NCBI RefSeq assembly: GCF_040702995.1
Contig: NZ_CP159992.1
Span: 955,501 to 1,019,500 of the forward strand
Direction of reading: 5' to 3'
Length of the DNA: 64,000 bases
Source: Paenibacillus sp. AN1007
GTDB lineage: Bacteria > Bacillota > Bacilli > Paenibacillales > Paenibacillaceae
The position numbers and the translations under genes were made by a program. Under the pieces are notes generated by a model that worked only from the letters and a program-made list of their open reading frames with translations, had not been told where the DNA came from and searched no databases. Position 1 is the first letter of the stretch, and each line of letters starts with the position of its first letter. Of this stretch, positions 34,255 through 47,328 are shown piece by piece.

Positions 34255-35319
34255 TCAACCGATCGTTTTGATCACATTGCCTTCTTGATCTGTAATTTGT
34301 GTGGGTACAACTTCAATAACAAGCTTGTCCAGAGAAGGAACTACAAAAGAACCGGCCTGCGGACGAAGCTGTCCTGTAATTTCGTCAACTGCCTGCTGAT
34401 TCACGATCAGCTTGACCTCCTGCTCTGTTTCCGTCAGAGACGGCTGATTCCCGGGTTCAATGATGATACGGACATCCGGTCCAATCAGGGATAAACTTCT
34501 TTTCTTGGCGATTCGGCTGCGGAGAATGCTGCCCAGAAGTGCTGTCTGTTTCGCACCAAACTGCAGCTTAGCAGGGATGTTTTTCTGCAGCAGCTTTTTG
34601 CGCGGGGACTCCCAGCTCAGTTGTTGTATGAATAAAAAGGCAGTGCTTGAACCGTCGGTTTCAATGCCGCGCTCCGTGGCCTGAATAACCGAAGGGATAT
34701 CAGCATAGGAATTTCTCATTAGATCGGTTACATACTTGGGCATATAGCTCTCACAGGCGGCTAGAAAACCGCGAGTATTCCAGCTCTGGATCATCTCCAG
34801 TTCCCGACAGGTTATGCCGATCATCTGAATAAACTGAACGGAGCCATTAGGGCTGTTTAGTTCATGCAGATCCGGGTCTTCTAGAAAAGCCAGCGCAGTG
34901 AGCAGCGTATCCGAGTCCAGGCAAATAGGACCGTTCGCATCCAGATAATCTCCGGGTTGAAACAGATTACCGCTGTTAAAGACATATCGGCCCATGTTTT
35001 GTAACAAATTCAGCGCCCATGCCGGCGGTTCCGATTCATCTTCACAGCGGGTCAGGCGAAAGGTAAGCTCGAAACCGTATCCGCTTCTGGATGGATCATC
35101 AGATTCTTTGTCATACAATTCCGAGAAACCGTACGTAACAAAGTGCCAGTGAGGCATAGGCGTATCGACAGCGTAAGCGCTGATGCCGTCCAGCGGGTCC
35201 GGGCCGCCGAGCATATACGGAATGGCTGTACCGTAATGTTTAGGTTCCTGTTCTCCATACAACTGCTGCATCGCATGATCTATGGCATCCCAGCCGGATG
35301 TATTCTCTTCTTGAGTCAT
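34255..35319 (-). CDS. suppressor-of-fused (SuFu) domain protein
   Basis: The 354-aa product contains a bacterial SUFU domain (about 10-175: WDAIDHAMQQLYG, PHWHFVTYGFSELY, GYGFELTFRLT, GQ-like NLFQPGDYLDAN). A C-terminal domain of about 170 residues follows with no recognisable family. AAGGAGG nine bases before the ATG at 35319 is preferred to an in-frame start 12 codons upstream. Bacterial SUFU proteins often act as immunity or protein-binding modules in polymorphic toxin systems; no toxin gene is adjacent. It is 28 bases upstream of the regulator gene on the same strand and probably in the same operon. Confidence 0.78.
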   Translation of the reverse strand: MTQEENTSGWDAIDHAMQQLYGEQEPKHYGTAIPYMLGGPDPLDGISAYAVDTPMPHWHFVTYGFSELYDKESDDPSRSGYGFELTFRLTRCEDESEPPAWALNLLQNMGRYVFNSGNLFQPGDYLDANGPICLDSDTLLTALAFLEDPDLHELNSPNGSVQFIQMIGITCRELEMIQSWNTRGFLAACESYMPKYVTDLMRNSYADIPSVIQATERGIETDGSSTAFLFIQQLSWESPRKKLLQKNIPAKLQFGAKQTALLGSILRSRIAKKRSLSLIGPDVRIIIEPGNQPSLTETEQEVKLIVNQQAVDEITGQLRPQAGSFVVPSLDKLVIEVVPTQITDQEGNVIKTIG

Positions 35320-35468
35320 TGCTTGATTCCTCCTTGGCTGTTCTTCCCCCTGCAAATCATTTAAAATTAAGTCTACTAGTTACAACAGACGCTGCAAGCG
35401 GCTTAAGGATGAATTCTATGAGCTAGGACCTAGGGGTTATACATCTAATGAATGAGGAGGAATATTAC

Positions 35469-35762
35469 ATGAGTATGCAAGATACATATTTATCTGAATT
35501 TAAGCAGGAGCATTGGGATTCCTTCGTTGAACTGTTTGATGAATGGTATGCTCAATTGCCGAATGACTGGAAAGAAGAAGCACAATTAAAAGGAATTCCA
35601 GACGATATAAGCCGGGTACTCTTGTGTGAAATGAAAGACTCTGCGTTAAAGTGGATAAACAAAAAGATTCCAGCTTTAGGTGACAAAAGTCCTGCAAGTT
35701 ATCTGGAAACGGAGCAGGGAGCCAATGCACTTCGGGCAGCAATCATGCGAATGCCGCGTTAG
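35469..35762 (+). CDS. small protein with Xre/MbcA/ParS-like C-terminal motif
   Basis: From the ATG at 35469 (GAGGAGG eight bases before) the 97-aa acidic protein ends with ALGDKSPASYLETEQGANAL, which resembles the toxin-binding C-terminal domain (DUF2384) of Xre/MbcA/ParS antitoxins. The N-terminal part (FVELFDEWYAQLPNDWKEEA) is helical without a clear HTH. No RES-type toxin follows; the next gene is a GH1 enzyme with its own leader. An orphan antitoxin-like protein is one reading; a metabolic or regulatory small protein is another. Confidence 0.5.
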   Translation: MSMQDTYLSEFKQEHWDSFVELFDEWYAQLPNDWKEEAQLKGIPDDISRVLLCEMKDSALKWINKKIPALGDKSPASYLETEQGANALRAAIMRMPR

Positions 35763-35872
35763 AAATGAGGTTAGAAATAAGATGTTATCCATTAAAAATC
35801 AGCTGTTTTGGTCAGGTGAGGTCAAGTGGCTTGGATCGAATGGTTTTGGTGAATTTGATTTTACAAAATAAA

Positions 35873-35888
35873 TGTGTTACGCTTACAA
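35873..35888. promoter_or_regulatory. weak cre-like half-site before the first 6-phospho-beta-glucosidase gene
   Basis: The reverse strand reads TTGTAAGCGTAACACA, a perfect left half of cre followed by an imperfect right half. It lies about 45 bases before the RAT. Plausible but not strong. Confidence 0.3.
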
Positions 35889-35930
35889 CACAAGAGCAAA
35901 ACAACAGAATATGTTATAACATCTTTTGAT

Positions 35931-35953
35931 GGATTGTAACTGTGAAGACAGGC

Positions 35954-35960
<7 letters not shown>
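35931..35960 (+). promoter_or_regulatory. RAT (BglG/LicT antiterminator target) A
   Basis: GGATTGTAACTG followed by a short loop and CAGGCAAAACCT, the conserved ribonucleic antiterminator layout. Its 3' end (AAAACCT) is also the 5' arm of the terminator at 35954-36026, so binding of the antiterminator would block termination. Confidence 0.9.
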
Positions 35961-37557
<1,597 letters not shown>

Positions 37558-37590
37558 TTCGATTGTCTTGAACGAACTGAAAAACGTTTA

Positions 37591-37622
37591 GGATTGTTAC
37601 CGGATATAAGCGGGCAAAACCT
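37591..37622 (+). promoter_or_regulatory. RAT B, before the SLH-esterase gene
   Basis: GGATTGTTACCGG, then a loop and CGGGCAAAACCT. It is two bases longer than the others, in the loop. It starts 34 bases after the stop of the first 6-phospho-beta-glucosidase gene, so it can control readthrough from that gene. Confidence 0.85.
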
Positions 37623-37693
37623 GACTTGAAAAGAGTGATATGAGCTATGTGCATCATACCTTGCTTTTAGTCGGCGTTTGCCCGCTTTTATTT
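37608..37693 (+). terminator. RAT-overlapped terminator between the GH1 and esterase genes
   Basis: AAGCGGGCAAA (37608-37618) pairs with TTTGCCCGCTT (37677-37687) followed by TT and A/T-rich sequence. The 5' arm overlaps RAT B. Confidence 0.85.
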
Positions 37694-37733
37694 AGGAATC
37701 AGCACACATGAAATGACCTGGGAGGGGTTCTGT

Positions 37734-40879
<3,146 letters not shown>

Positions 40880-40926
40880 TTCTAAAGTCCTTATCATATG
40901 AATGCCTATATGTCGTATTGACGTAC

Positions 40927-40942
40927 ATTAAACGCTTTCAGA
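40927..40942. promoter_or_regulatory. cre-like site before the antiterminator gene
   Basis: The reverse strand carries CTGAAAGCGTTTAA, differing from the classical cre TGAAAGCGTTTACA at the last two positions. It abuts the -35 of the promoter at 40949, fitting CcpA repression of the regulator gene. Confidence 0.5.
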
Positions 40943-40948
40943 AAAACA

Positions 40949-40977
40949 TTGTCACATGCAATTTAATATGGTAAGAT
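40949..40977 (+). promoter_or_regulatory. SigA-type promoter of the antiterminator gene
   Basis: TTGTCA (40949-40954), 17-base spacer, TAAGAT (40972-40977). The transcript would start near 40984, placing RAT C about 16 bases into the leader. Confidence 0.65.
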
Positions 40978-40999
40978 AGGCCCAAGGCTAATGAATACT

Positions 41000-41028
41000 G
41001 GATTGTTACTGTTCAATCAGGCAAAACC
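41000..41028 (+). promoter_or_regulatory. RAT C, leader of the antiterminator gene
   Basis: GGATTGTTACTG, loop, CAGGCAAAACC. This is the closest of the set to the Bacillus RAT consensus; its 3' part overlaps the terminator at 41019. The regulator therefore controls its own synthesis. Confidence 0.92.
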
Positions 41029-41071
41029 AGAGGCAGGCATACTTCGTGACCTGTTTTGGTTTTGCCTTTTA
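41019..41071 (+). terminator. RAT-overlapped terminator before the antiterminator gene
   Basis: AGGCAAAACCA (41019-41029) pairs with TGGTTTTGCCT (41057-41067), with an inner CAGG/CCTG stem, then TTTT. Confidence 0.92.
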
Positions 41072-41102
41072 CTACTTTGACGGTGCAAGGTGATGTGAAG
41101 AA

Positions 41103-41954
41103 ATGAAAATTGAGAAGGTACTGAACAACAACGTAGTTACTGTAATTGACCCGGGAGGTAACGAACTGGTCGTTATGGGGCGTGGAATTGCCTTCAAAAA
41201 GCATACAGGTGAATCAGTCGACGAGAGTCTCGTCGAAAAAATATTTTCGCTCGAAAGCAAGGAAGTATCCCAGAAATTGAAGACGCTTCTGTCGGATATT
41301 CCGGTTGAATATGTGGAGTGTTCGGATGAAATTATCCGTTACGCCGAGACGGTACTTGGTGAGAGGCTTCATGAAAGCATCTACATTTCACTAACCGATC
41401 ATATTCATTTTGCCATTGACCGGCATCGTCAAGGATTACAGATTCGTAATGCGCTGTTTTGGGAGATCAAACGCATGTACCGCAAGGAATATGCGATCGG
41501 ACTCAAGGCACTGCAGATTATCGAAGAGACACTGGGTGTTCTGCTTCCCGAGGACGAATGCGCATTCATCGCTATGCATCTGGTTAATGCCCAGATGAAC
41601 GGTGAGATGAGAGAAACGATCAGTATTACAAATATCGTAAAAGATATTCTGAACATCGTTCGGCGCAGCTTTGTGATTGAACTCGACGAAGATTCACTGA
41701 GCTATTACAGGTTCCTCACCCATCTGAAATTCTTTGCGCAGCGTGTACTGCAGGGCAAGGCCATTGAGGACAAAGAAGAGGATAACCCGCTTCATGATCT
41801 GGTGAGCAAACAATATCCTGAAGCACATGCATGTGCAGTCAAGATTAACGATTATACACGTAAAATATATAATCGGGTCTTGTCCAAGGAAGAAGTTCTG
41901 TATCTCACCATCCATATTGAACGTGTTGTTCGAAATGAACAGCCAATTGAATAG
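41103..41954 (+). CDS. licT: BglG/LicT-family transcriptional antiterminator
   Basis: This 283-aa protein has the CAT RNA-binding domain (1-56: MKIEKVLNNNVVTVIDPGGN) and two PTS regulation domains. The four regulatory histidines fall at or next to the LicT positions: His100 (LTDHIHF), His159 (IAMHLVN), His207 (LTHLKFF) and His271 (LTIHIERV). In LicT, PRD1 phosphorylation by the permease inhibits and PRD2 phosphorylation by HPr activates RAT binding, linking substrate and glucose signals. Its own leader carries RAT C, and RAT D follows its stop codon, before the permease gene. It is the likely regulator of all RATs in this region. Confidence 0.94.
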   Translation: MKIEKVLNNNVVTVIDPGGNELVVMGRGIAFKKHTGESVDESLVEKIFSLESKEVSQKLKTLLSDIPVEYVECSDEIIRYAETVLGERLHESIYISLTDHIHFAIDRHRQGLQIRNALFWEIKRMYRKEYAIGLKALQIIEETLGVLLPEDECAFIAMHLVNAQMNGEMRETISITNIVKDILNIVRRSFVIELDEDSLSYYRFLTHLKFFAQRVLQGKAIEDKEEDNPLHDLVSKQYPEAHACAVKINDYTRKIYNRVLSKEEVLYLTIHIERVVRNEQPIE

Positions 41955-41959
41955 TTTTG

Positions 41960-41988
41960 GGATTGTTACTGCAAAAAAGGCAAAACCT
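41960..41988 (+). promoter_or_regulatory. RAT D, before the PTS permease gene
   Basis: GGATTGTTACTGC, short A-rich loop, GGCAAAACCT, beginning six bases after the antiterminator stop codon. The loop is A-only, unlike the other copies. Confidence 0.9.
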
Positions 41989-42049
41989 AAACGTTGATTG
42001 ATGATAAGCTCTTATGCTTGGTCATTATTCAGTGTTTAGGTTTTTTTTT
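41982..42049 (+). terminator. RAT-overlapped terminator before the PTS permease gene
   Basis: AAAACCTAAAC (41982-41992) pairs with GTTTAGGTTTT (42034-42044), followed by a nine-T run. Confidence 0.92.
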
Positions 42050-42082
42050 AACCTTGAATACACACAAAAGGAGCAAAACATA

Positions 42083-43969
42083 ATGGATAAACAACAATTG
42101 TCCAAAGATATTCTGAAATTAGTCGGCGGCGAAGAGAATATTGATCAAGTCACCCACTGCATGACAAGACTCAGATTTAACTTGAATGACAACAAAAAAG
42201 CGGATAAAGAAACATTAAAGAACACACCTGGGGTTATGGGTGTTATGGAGAATGGTGGACAGTTCCAGGTCATCATCGGTAACGATGTACCGAAGGTCTA
42301 CAATGCACTGGTGGGTAACATGTCGAAAGGTGCTAATGCCGGATCTTCTGCAGTTTCTGCAGGTGAAAAGAAGAAGAGAAATCCGATAAGTGCCCTGTTC
42401 GACTTCATTTCAGGTGTATTTACTCCAATCCTCCCGGCTATTACCGGCGCAGGTATGATCAAAGGGATCATAGCCATCCTTGTTGCGTTCAACTGGCTGT
42501 CCGATAAGAGTTCGACTTATATTATTTTATCTGCGATTGGTGATGGTGCTTTCTACTTCCTGCCAATCATCCTTGCCATCAGTGCTGCTAAGAAATTGGG
42601 AAGCAATATGTATATTGGAGCAGCGCTTGCGGCCGGGATTATGCACCCAACCATTACAGCTTTGCTGACAGAAGGAGACTCATCGTTCGCGGGGATTAAA
42701 GTCGTCGCAGCAACCTATTCTTCAACGGTTATCCCGATTGTTATTGCGATCTGGATTGCTTCTTACGTGGAAAAAGCGGTTGACCGCATTACCCATTCAT
42801 CAGTAAAACTCATCGTCGTACCAACGGTTACCTTGCTGATCATGGTTCCACTTACATTGATTGCGATTGGACCACTGGGTTCCATTATCGGTAATGGTAT
42901 GTCTGGCGGTATTGCTTGGTTGTTCGATAATGCGTCCATCCTTGCAAGTATTCTGATTGGTGGAACGATGTCACTGTTAATCATCACAGGTATGCACTAT
43001 GCCCTGCTGCCGATCATTGTAGGTTCCATGACTACATTAGGTTATGACTTTATTATTCCTTTGATGCTTGCAGCGAACTGGGCTCAAGCGGGTGGAGCGA
43101 TTGGTGTAGGACTTCGTTCCAAAAATGGACAAACGAAATCTATGGCTTATTCTACAGGTCTGACAGCATTTATGGGGATTACTGAACCAGCGATGTATGG
43201 TGTTAATATGAGATACAAAAAACCGTTTGTTGCTGCACTCATCGGTGGGGCAATTGGCGGTGGCTTTATGGGTATTGTGAAGGTTAAAGCATATGTATTG
43301 ACAGGTCTTGTAGGTTTACCGGGACTTGCAGCATTTATCAGTCCGTCAATCAGTACATTAATATATGGTATTCTTGGTGGTCTCATTGCAATTGCCTCTG
43401 CAGCGATAATTACGTACATCTTGGGATTCCAGGAAAATAATACTCCACAAGCTGCAGCTGTAACCGAGCCGGTTAAAGAATCAGCTCCAGTTGTAACGGA
43501 AGAAACAAAAGCGCAGGATGAGCAGGTATTCAGCCCGATCACGGGTGAAGTCAGACCGCTGAGCGAAGTTCCGGACCCTGCATTCTCTGAAGAAATTATG
43601 GGTAAAGGGTACGCAATTCAACCGTCTGAAGGTCGTGTCGTTTCTCCGATCAACGGTACTGTGTTCTCCCTCTCGAAGAGCGGACATGCCATCGGATTGG
43701 TCAGTGACACTGGAGCCGAGATGCTGATTCATATCGGTATTGATACCGTGAAGCTGAAAGGCCAGTTCTTCTCGCCTAAAGTTCAAGCAGGTGCGAAAGT
43801 TTCTGTAGGTGATGTCTTGATGGAGTTTGACCGGGAAGAAATTGAAAAAGCCGGCTATACGACGATTACGCCAGTCATTATTACAAACATGCATCAGTAT
43901 GCATCCATTGAGTCTGCTGGTCGTACAACCGTGAAGGAACAGGAACTGCTGTTCACAGCAAAAGCCTGA
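42083..43969 (+). CDS. bglP: beta-glucoside-specific PTS permease, EIIBCA
   Basis: This 628-aa protein has the B-C-A domain order. EIIB (1-90) has the phosphorylated Cys26 in THCMTRLRF. EIIC (about 105-460) has around ten membrane segments, including PAITGAGMIKG and GITEPAMYGVN. EIIA (about 480-628) has PSEGRVVSPINGTV and its active His in MLIHIGIDTVKL. It imports and phosphorylates aryl-beta-glucosides or cellobiose-like sugars and phosphorylates the antiterminator when substrate is absent. AAAAGGAG nine bases before the ATG at 42083 sets the start. Controlled by RAT D. Confidence 0.94.
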   Translation: MDKQQLSKDILKLVGGEENIDQVTHCMTRLRFNLNDNKKADKETLKNTPGVMGVMENGGQFQVIIGNDVPKVYNALVGNMSKGANAGSSAVSAGEKKKRNPISALFDFISGVFTPILPAITGAGMIKGIIAILVAFNWLSDKSSTYIILSAIGDGAFYFLPIILAISAAKKLGSNMYIGAALAAGIMHPTITALLTEGDSSFAGIKVVAATYSSTVIPIVIAIWIASYVEKAVDRITHSSVKLIVVPTVTLLIMVPLTLIAIGPLGSIIGNGMSGGIAWLFDNASILASILIGGTMSLLIITGMHYALLPIIVGSMTTLGYDFIIPLMLAANWAQAGGAIGVGLRSKNGQTKSMAYSTGLTAFMGITEPAMYGVNMRYKKPFVAALIGGAIGGGFMGIVKVKAYVLTGLVGLPGLAAFISPSISTLIYGILGGLIAIASAAIITYILGFQENNTPQAAAVTEPVKESAPVVTEETKAQDEQVFSPITGEVRPLSEVPDPAFSEEIMGKGYAIQPSEGRVVSPINGTVFSLSKSGHAIGLVSDTGAEMLIHIGIDTVKLKGQFFSPKVQAGAKVSVGDVLMEFDREEIEKAGYTTITPVIITNMHQYASIESAGRTTVKEQELLFTAKA

Positions 43970-43990
43970 TTCCATATCATCCGTATAACA

Positions 43991-44043
43991 AAAGCAGCTG
44001 TTTTCCTGAAATGTATCCAGGGAAACAGCTGCTTCTTTTTTTG
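43991..44043 (+). terminator. rho-independent terminator after the PTS permease gene
   Basis: AAAGCAGCTGTTT (43991-44003) pairs with AAACAGCTGCTT and is followed by CTTTTTTT. No RAT overlaps it, so this one is unconditional. Confidence 0.9.
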
Positions 44044-44136
44044 CTGCATGAGGAAAGCCCTAAGTCATATGTATATTGGACAGAAGAAGGCTCTAACTCA
44101 GCTTTTATATATATGATCCGTCAGAAGAATGTTCGT

Positions 44137-44514
44137 TTATTTGACAACAATTTTGCCTTGTCCTGCGAGCATACGCATCTCCCGGGAAAGGCGGTCCTGA
44201 TCTTCTTTTTCAACATCAAGCTGCACGCCGTAGTACCATGACATATTTTTCTCCAGCCCCCAGCGGAGTGTGCCCTCGATATATAATAAATCTTCAAACA
44301 GCTTCAGGTTGATCGCAATACGTATATCGTTATTTTCGACAGGAAGGGAGAGCGGAAAAGCCAGCTGACAGCCGGAACGGCTGATATCAAGCAGCTCGGC
44401 CTGAATAGGCTTGGGAGGACCGTCCATGCCATTAATGCTTAGAATGTAAATTTCAAAATTCATAGGTTCCTTCAGCGTATAACGAAAAGGTTCTTTCCTG
44501 TTATTAATTGGCAT
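44137..44514 (-). CDS. PilZ-domain protein (c-di-GMP binding)
   Basis: From the ATG at 44514 (GGAGG six bases before) the 125-aa protein is a single PilZ domain: N-terminal RKEPFRY with the Arg residues, DISRSGCQL as the D/NxSxxG motif, and a C-terminal YYGVQLD strand. PilZ proteins bind c-di-GMP and act on motility, matrix or secretion partners. It stands alone, with no adjacent cyclase or phosphodiesterase. Confidence 0.85.
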   Translation of the reverse strand: MPINNRKEPFRYTLKEPMNFEIYILSINGMDGPPKPIQAELLDISRSGCQLAFPLSLPVENNDIRIAINLKLFEDLLYIEGTLRWGLEKNMSWYYGVQLDVEKEDQDRLSREMRMLAGQGKIVVK

Positions 44515-44662
44515 AGATTCCTCCATCAAATTCAAAAAATTCCGTTATCGTTATATCGTCAATTTTGAACCAGAAATGAAGAGTGCTGATGCGATGGTTC
44601 GAGAGTTCCATTTTATGTGCGGTACAGGCTTGTTATAATGGAAGGAAGAGAGGGTGATGAGT

Positions 44663-45124
44663 ATGCAGGGAACATTTCAGATGGATACAGATACAGCCAC
44701 AATGTGCTGCTATGATTTGGCGTCATTAGAGCATCGTCTTGAGGATACATCGGACTGGTGGTCCATCCCGGAGGATGAATTAGGGGAGAGCAACGCGGGC
44801 CATTGTTTGTTTTTCAACCTCGGTGAGGACGGTACATACGAAGTGCAGTGGAGTGTGCATGAAGCTGGTTGGCAAGCTGAGGCTGAAATAGCAGAGGGAA
44901 ACACGTATTATCTGCAAGTTCCTTCTGGCAGGGTTTATATAGGTGCTGCAGATGATGTCAGCGGCGGAGAATTGGAGCCGGATGAGCTGTCTCAGGGGAT
45001 CTTTATACAACTGGTACCCGGAAATTATGCCTGCACCGTACGCAGAAAAGCAAACCGGATATCCGTTATCATTCAACCTGGTAATCAAGGGAAGAACGCG
45101 CTGCACGATCTGATTCGAATATAG
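44663..45124 (+). CDS. acidic unknown protein, DUF6386-like
   Basis: The 153-aa acidic protein (MQGTFQMDTDTATMCCYDLA; later SDWWSIPEDELGESNAGHCL) recalls small Bacillales proteins grouped as DUF6386, a call from memory. It seems a beta-rich cytoplasmic protein without signal or membrane segment. GAGAGGG eight bases before the ATG at 44663 sets the start. It heads a four-gene run of small acidic proteins (44663-46650) that ends at a terminator. Confidence 0.6.
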   Translation: MQGTFQMDTDTATMCCYDLASLEHRLEDTSDWWSIPEDELGESNAGHCLFFNLGEDGTYEVQWSVHEAGWQAEAEIAEGNTYYLQVPSGRVYIGAADDVSGGELEPDELSQGIFIQLVPGNYACTVRRKANRISVIIQPGNQGKNALHDLIRI

Positions 45125-45163
45125 ACTGCATTACATACTTACTTGATGTTAGGAGAGATGCAT

Positions 45164-45859
45164 ATGCAGCATTGGACAGGCACACCAATCATAGATGCCC
45201 CTGTTTTGCATCGGCTAATGCGGACACTTGCGGCACTTGATATTATTTTGTCTGAAGAGGAATGGCTCCGCGTACATCGTTATCACAACAACACTCTCCA
45301 GTCGGATGCAGCATGGGGAAGTGTGCATAACGGAGCAGGAGATCACCTGCATGTACTGTTTACCAATAAGGGCACATTACTCAAAGGATTTGATCATGAA
45401 TCTCCGCTCAGTCCACATAACGGTGAAGACGATGAAATCTATCCGGGAATGTACGACGAGGTACCCGAGTGCTTCATGCGTATTCTAGACCAGCATGAAG
45501 ATGCGCTGGATCGGGATGATGTGACTTTCTGTATATGGCAGGAGAAAGACCAGCTGAATTGGATGACAGGCCGCTGGCTTGAGCTTGCTGCAGCTGAGGA
45601 GGATGAATCGGATGCCGAGGGTGGAGCAGCATTTCTGCTCGGTTATATTGAGGAGACCCCTGAAGCGTACATAGATTGGGCTGAAGGATACTACGATATA
45701 CAGGCGATGTCTTTAGCCGCTGTGACGGAAATATATAACGAAGCACCGATTAGTGCAGAACTGATTCGAAGATTGAATCCGAAGCGTGATGTGTCAGCAG
45801 CCCTGGACGAACTGGAGCGGTACGGATACGCTGTGCTGCGAGGCGAAGGAAGTAAATGA
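45164..45859 (+). CDS. acidic unknown protein (231 aa)
   Basis: A very acidic 231-aa cytoplasmic protein with GDHLHVLFTNKGTLLKGFDH, then EDDEIYPGMYDEVPECFMRI and a C-terminal RRLNPKRDVSAALDELERYG. The first segment recurs in Bacillales hypothetical proteins I remember but cannot name. TTAGGAG fits the ATG at 45164. No enzyme motif is visible. Second in the acidic cluster. Confidence 0.65.
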   Translation: MQHWTGTPIIDAPVLHRLMRTLAALDIILSEEEWLRVHRYHNNTLQSDAAWGSVHNGAGDHLHVLFTNKGTLLKGFDHESPLSPHNGEDDEIYPGMYDEVPECFMRILDQHEDALDRDDVTFCIWQEKDQLNWMTGRWLELAAAEEDESDAEGGAAFLLGYIEETPEAYIDWAEGYYDIQAMSLAAVTEIYNEAPISAELIRRLNPKRDVSAALDELERYGYAVLRGEGSK

Positions 45860-45880
45860 CTTTGAGTGAGGAGGCGCATT

Positions 45881-46207
45881 ATGGGGTGGGAATACGTAAT
45901 CGGAACACAAGAGCCCGCGGTGCTGCCCGATATGATTCAGCGACTGGCGGCCTCGCTTACATACGGAAGTATGTACAGCCTGAAGCAGTACAGCGAAGGT
46001 TTTATCCTTGAGCGTGACGATGCATCTTGGCCGCGAGCGCTGGAAGTATGGCTGGAGGAAGCGAGTGGTCTGGAAGAAATAGCGGATGGTGAACGATATA
46101 TCTATTGTCTTTTTCATATCGCGGGAGAAGAAGGACGAGTCTGGAGACAGCAGCTTGAGGGCGTAACCAGTCAGTTTCCTGAAATATTTGAATGGTTTGA
46201 ATTGTAA
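45881..46207 (+). CDS. acidic unknown protein (108 aa)
   Basis: A 108-aa protein (MGWEYVIGTQEPAVLPDMIQ; ends FPEIFEWFEL) with GAGGAG seven bases before its ATG. Many Trp, Glu and Tyr; no motif recognised. It begins 21 bases after its neighbour and its stop overlaps a possible start of the next gene. Confidence 0.6.
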   Translation: MGWEYVIGTQEPAVLPDMIQRLAASLTYGSMYSLKQYSEGFILERDDASWPRALEVWLEEASGLEEIADGERYIYCLFHIAGEEGRVWRQQLEGVTSQFPEIFEWFEL

Positions 46208-46245
46208 TGGTGAAAGTGACGAACACGAGGATGGGAGGGGAAGCT

Positions 46246-46650
46246 GTGGCGAGAACATCCAAAAGCAAAATCCCGGTACTTGCGTACCGATATGAAGGGC
46301 CGGAGAGGAACATCGGGTTTACCTTGTCACCTTTGTACATTAACGAAGATGCACATGAGGCACGGCAGGAGGATATGCTGTTTATTTATGATGAGGATTT
46401 CAAGTATGTTCGACCCGCGATCAATCACGTTTTTCCGTTAACGGACCCGCGAAGTGGAGAAGAACTGGAGGCATTTGATCCATGCTGGGACAATCCGATT
46501 GTGAAAGAGGTATGGCTTAGGATCTTGACCGAGATAGAGCAGGGGCAGCCTGCTGAGCCGGAGCTGCAGTTGTTTTTGCAATCGTTAACGGCCTGGATTC
46601 GGAAGGTACTGGAGTCGGCTGACGGTATTGAAGTTACGGGCAATCTTTGA
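46246..46650 (+). CDS. small unknown protein (134 aa)
   Basis: GGGAGGGG at 46233-46240 favours a GTG at 46246 over an ATG at 46207 that overlaps the preceding stop. The 134-aa product (KSKIPVLAYRYEGPERNIGF; later DPCWDNPIVKEVWLRI) has no recognised family. Last of the acidic cluster, followed by a terminator. Confidence 0.6.
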   Translation: MARTSKSKIPVLAYRYEGPERNIGFTLSPLYINEDAHEARQEDMLFIYDEDFKYVRPAINHVFPLTDPRSGEELEAFDPCWDNPIVKEVWLRILTEIEQGQPAEPELQLFLQSLTAWIRKVLESADGIEVTGNL

Positions 46651-46675
46651 ATAGCGTGTGATAAGTGAAGGATAG

Positions 46676-46707
46676 AAGCTCCGAGAAGTTGAGGCGGAGC
46701 TTTTTTT
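46676..46707 (+). terminator. rho-independent terminator after the acidic cluster
   Basis: AAGCTCCG (46676-46683) pairs with CGGAGCTT (46695-46702), followed by a seven-T run. Confidence 0.9.
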
Positions 46708-46718
46708 AATGCAAAAAA

Positions 46719-46746
46719 GAAAAACGATCTGACGCTTTCACCCGTC
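46719..46746 (+). promoter_or_regulatory. possible ECF-type promoter of the sigma/anti-sigma operon
   Basis: GAAAAAC (46719-46725), 17 bases, then CGTC (46743-46746) resembles the GAAAC/CGTC layout used by Bacillus ECF sigmas, suggesting autoregulation. Confidence 0.4.
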
Positions 46747-46779
46747 TTATACCAAAGAGAGAGAAGGAGGGGAAAACGA

Positions 46780-47328
46780 GTGGATACCGAGACAGGCATG
46801 AAGCCATTGATTGGCGTACAGATTGAAGATGAATCTGCATTTGTGCAGTCCGTGATGGAGCATCAGGATACGTTATCTGCTATTGCATACAGTTATCTTC
46901 GTAACCAGCAGGATGCGCAGGAAGCAATCCAGGAGATGACCTGCAGAGCCTGGAGTAAACGCCGTACGCTCAAACATGGGAAGGCCTTCAAATCATGGAT
47001 CATTCGTATTTTGATCTATATCTGTATCGATGAACAGCGCCGCCGGAAGCGTGCTGTACCTCAGGCGGAGGAGAGCATGGAGAATCACGTTCCGGCTTCG
47101 TGGATGATCAGTGTGGAGGAAAACCGAATTGCGATGCAGTCTCTTTTGCAGAAAATAAAACCGAAGTACCGGCATGTCCTGCTGCTGAAATACTACAACG
47201 ATATGACCGTGACTGATATTGCCTTGATTCTTGAAAAACCGGAAGGCACGATCAAGACATGGCAGCATAAGGGGCTCGAACAGCTGCGCAAACTGATGAA
47301 GAACAGGAGGGATTGGCATGACCATTAG
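46780..47328 (+). CDS. ECF-type RNA polymerase sigma factor
   Basis: The 182-aa protein has sigma region 2 (about 28-95: LSAIAYSYLRNQQDAQEAIQ, WIIRILIYICIDEQRRRKR) and region 4 (about 120-175: IKPKYRHVLLLKYYNDMTVT, PEGTIKTWQHKGLEQLRK). It is the short ECF layout without regions 1 and 3. GTG start at 46780 with AAGGAGGGG seven bases away. Its end overlaps the anti-sigma gene by 11 bases, so they are coupled. The target genes are unknown; a possible self-promoter lies just upstream. Confidence 0.9.
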   Translation: MDTETGMKPLIGVQIEDESAFVQSVMEHQDTLSAIAYSYLRNQQDAQEAIQEMTCRAWSKRRTLKHGKAFKSWIIRILIYICIDEQRRRKRAVPQAEESMENHVPASWMISVEENRIAMQSLLQKIKPKYRHVLLLKYYNDMTVTDIALILEKPEGTIKTWQHKGLEQLRKLMKNRRDWHDH

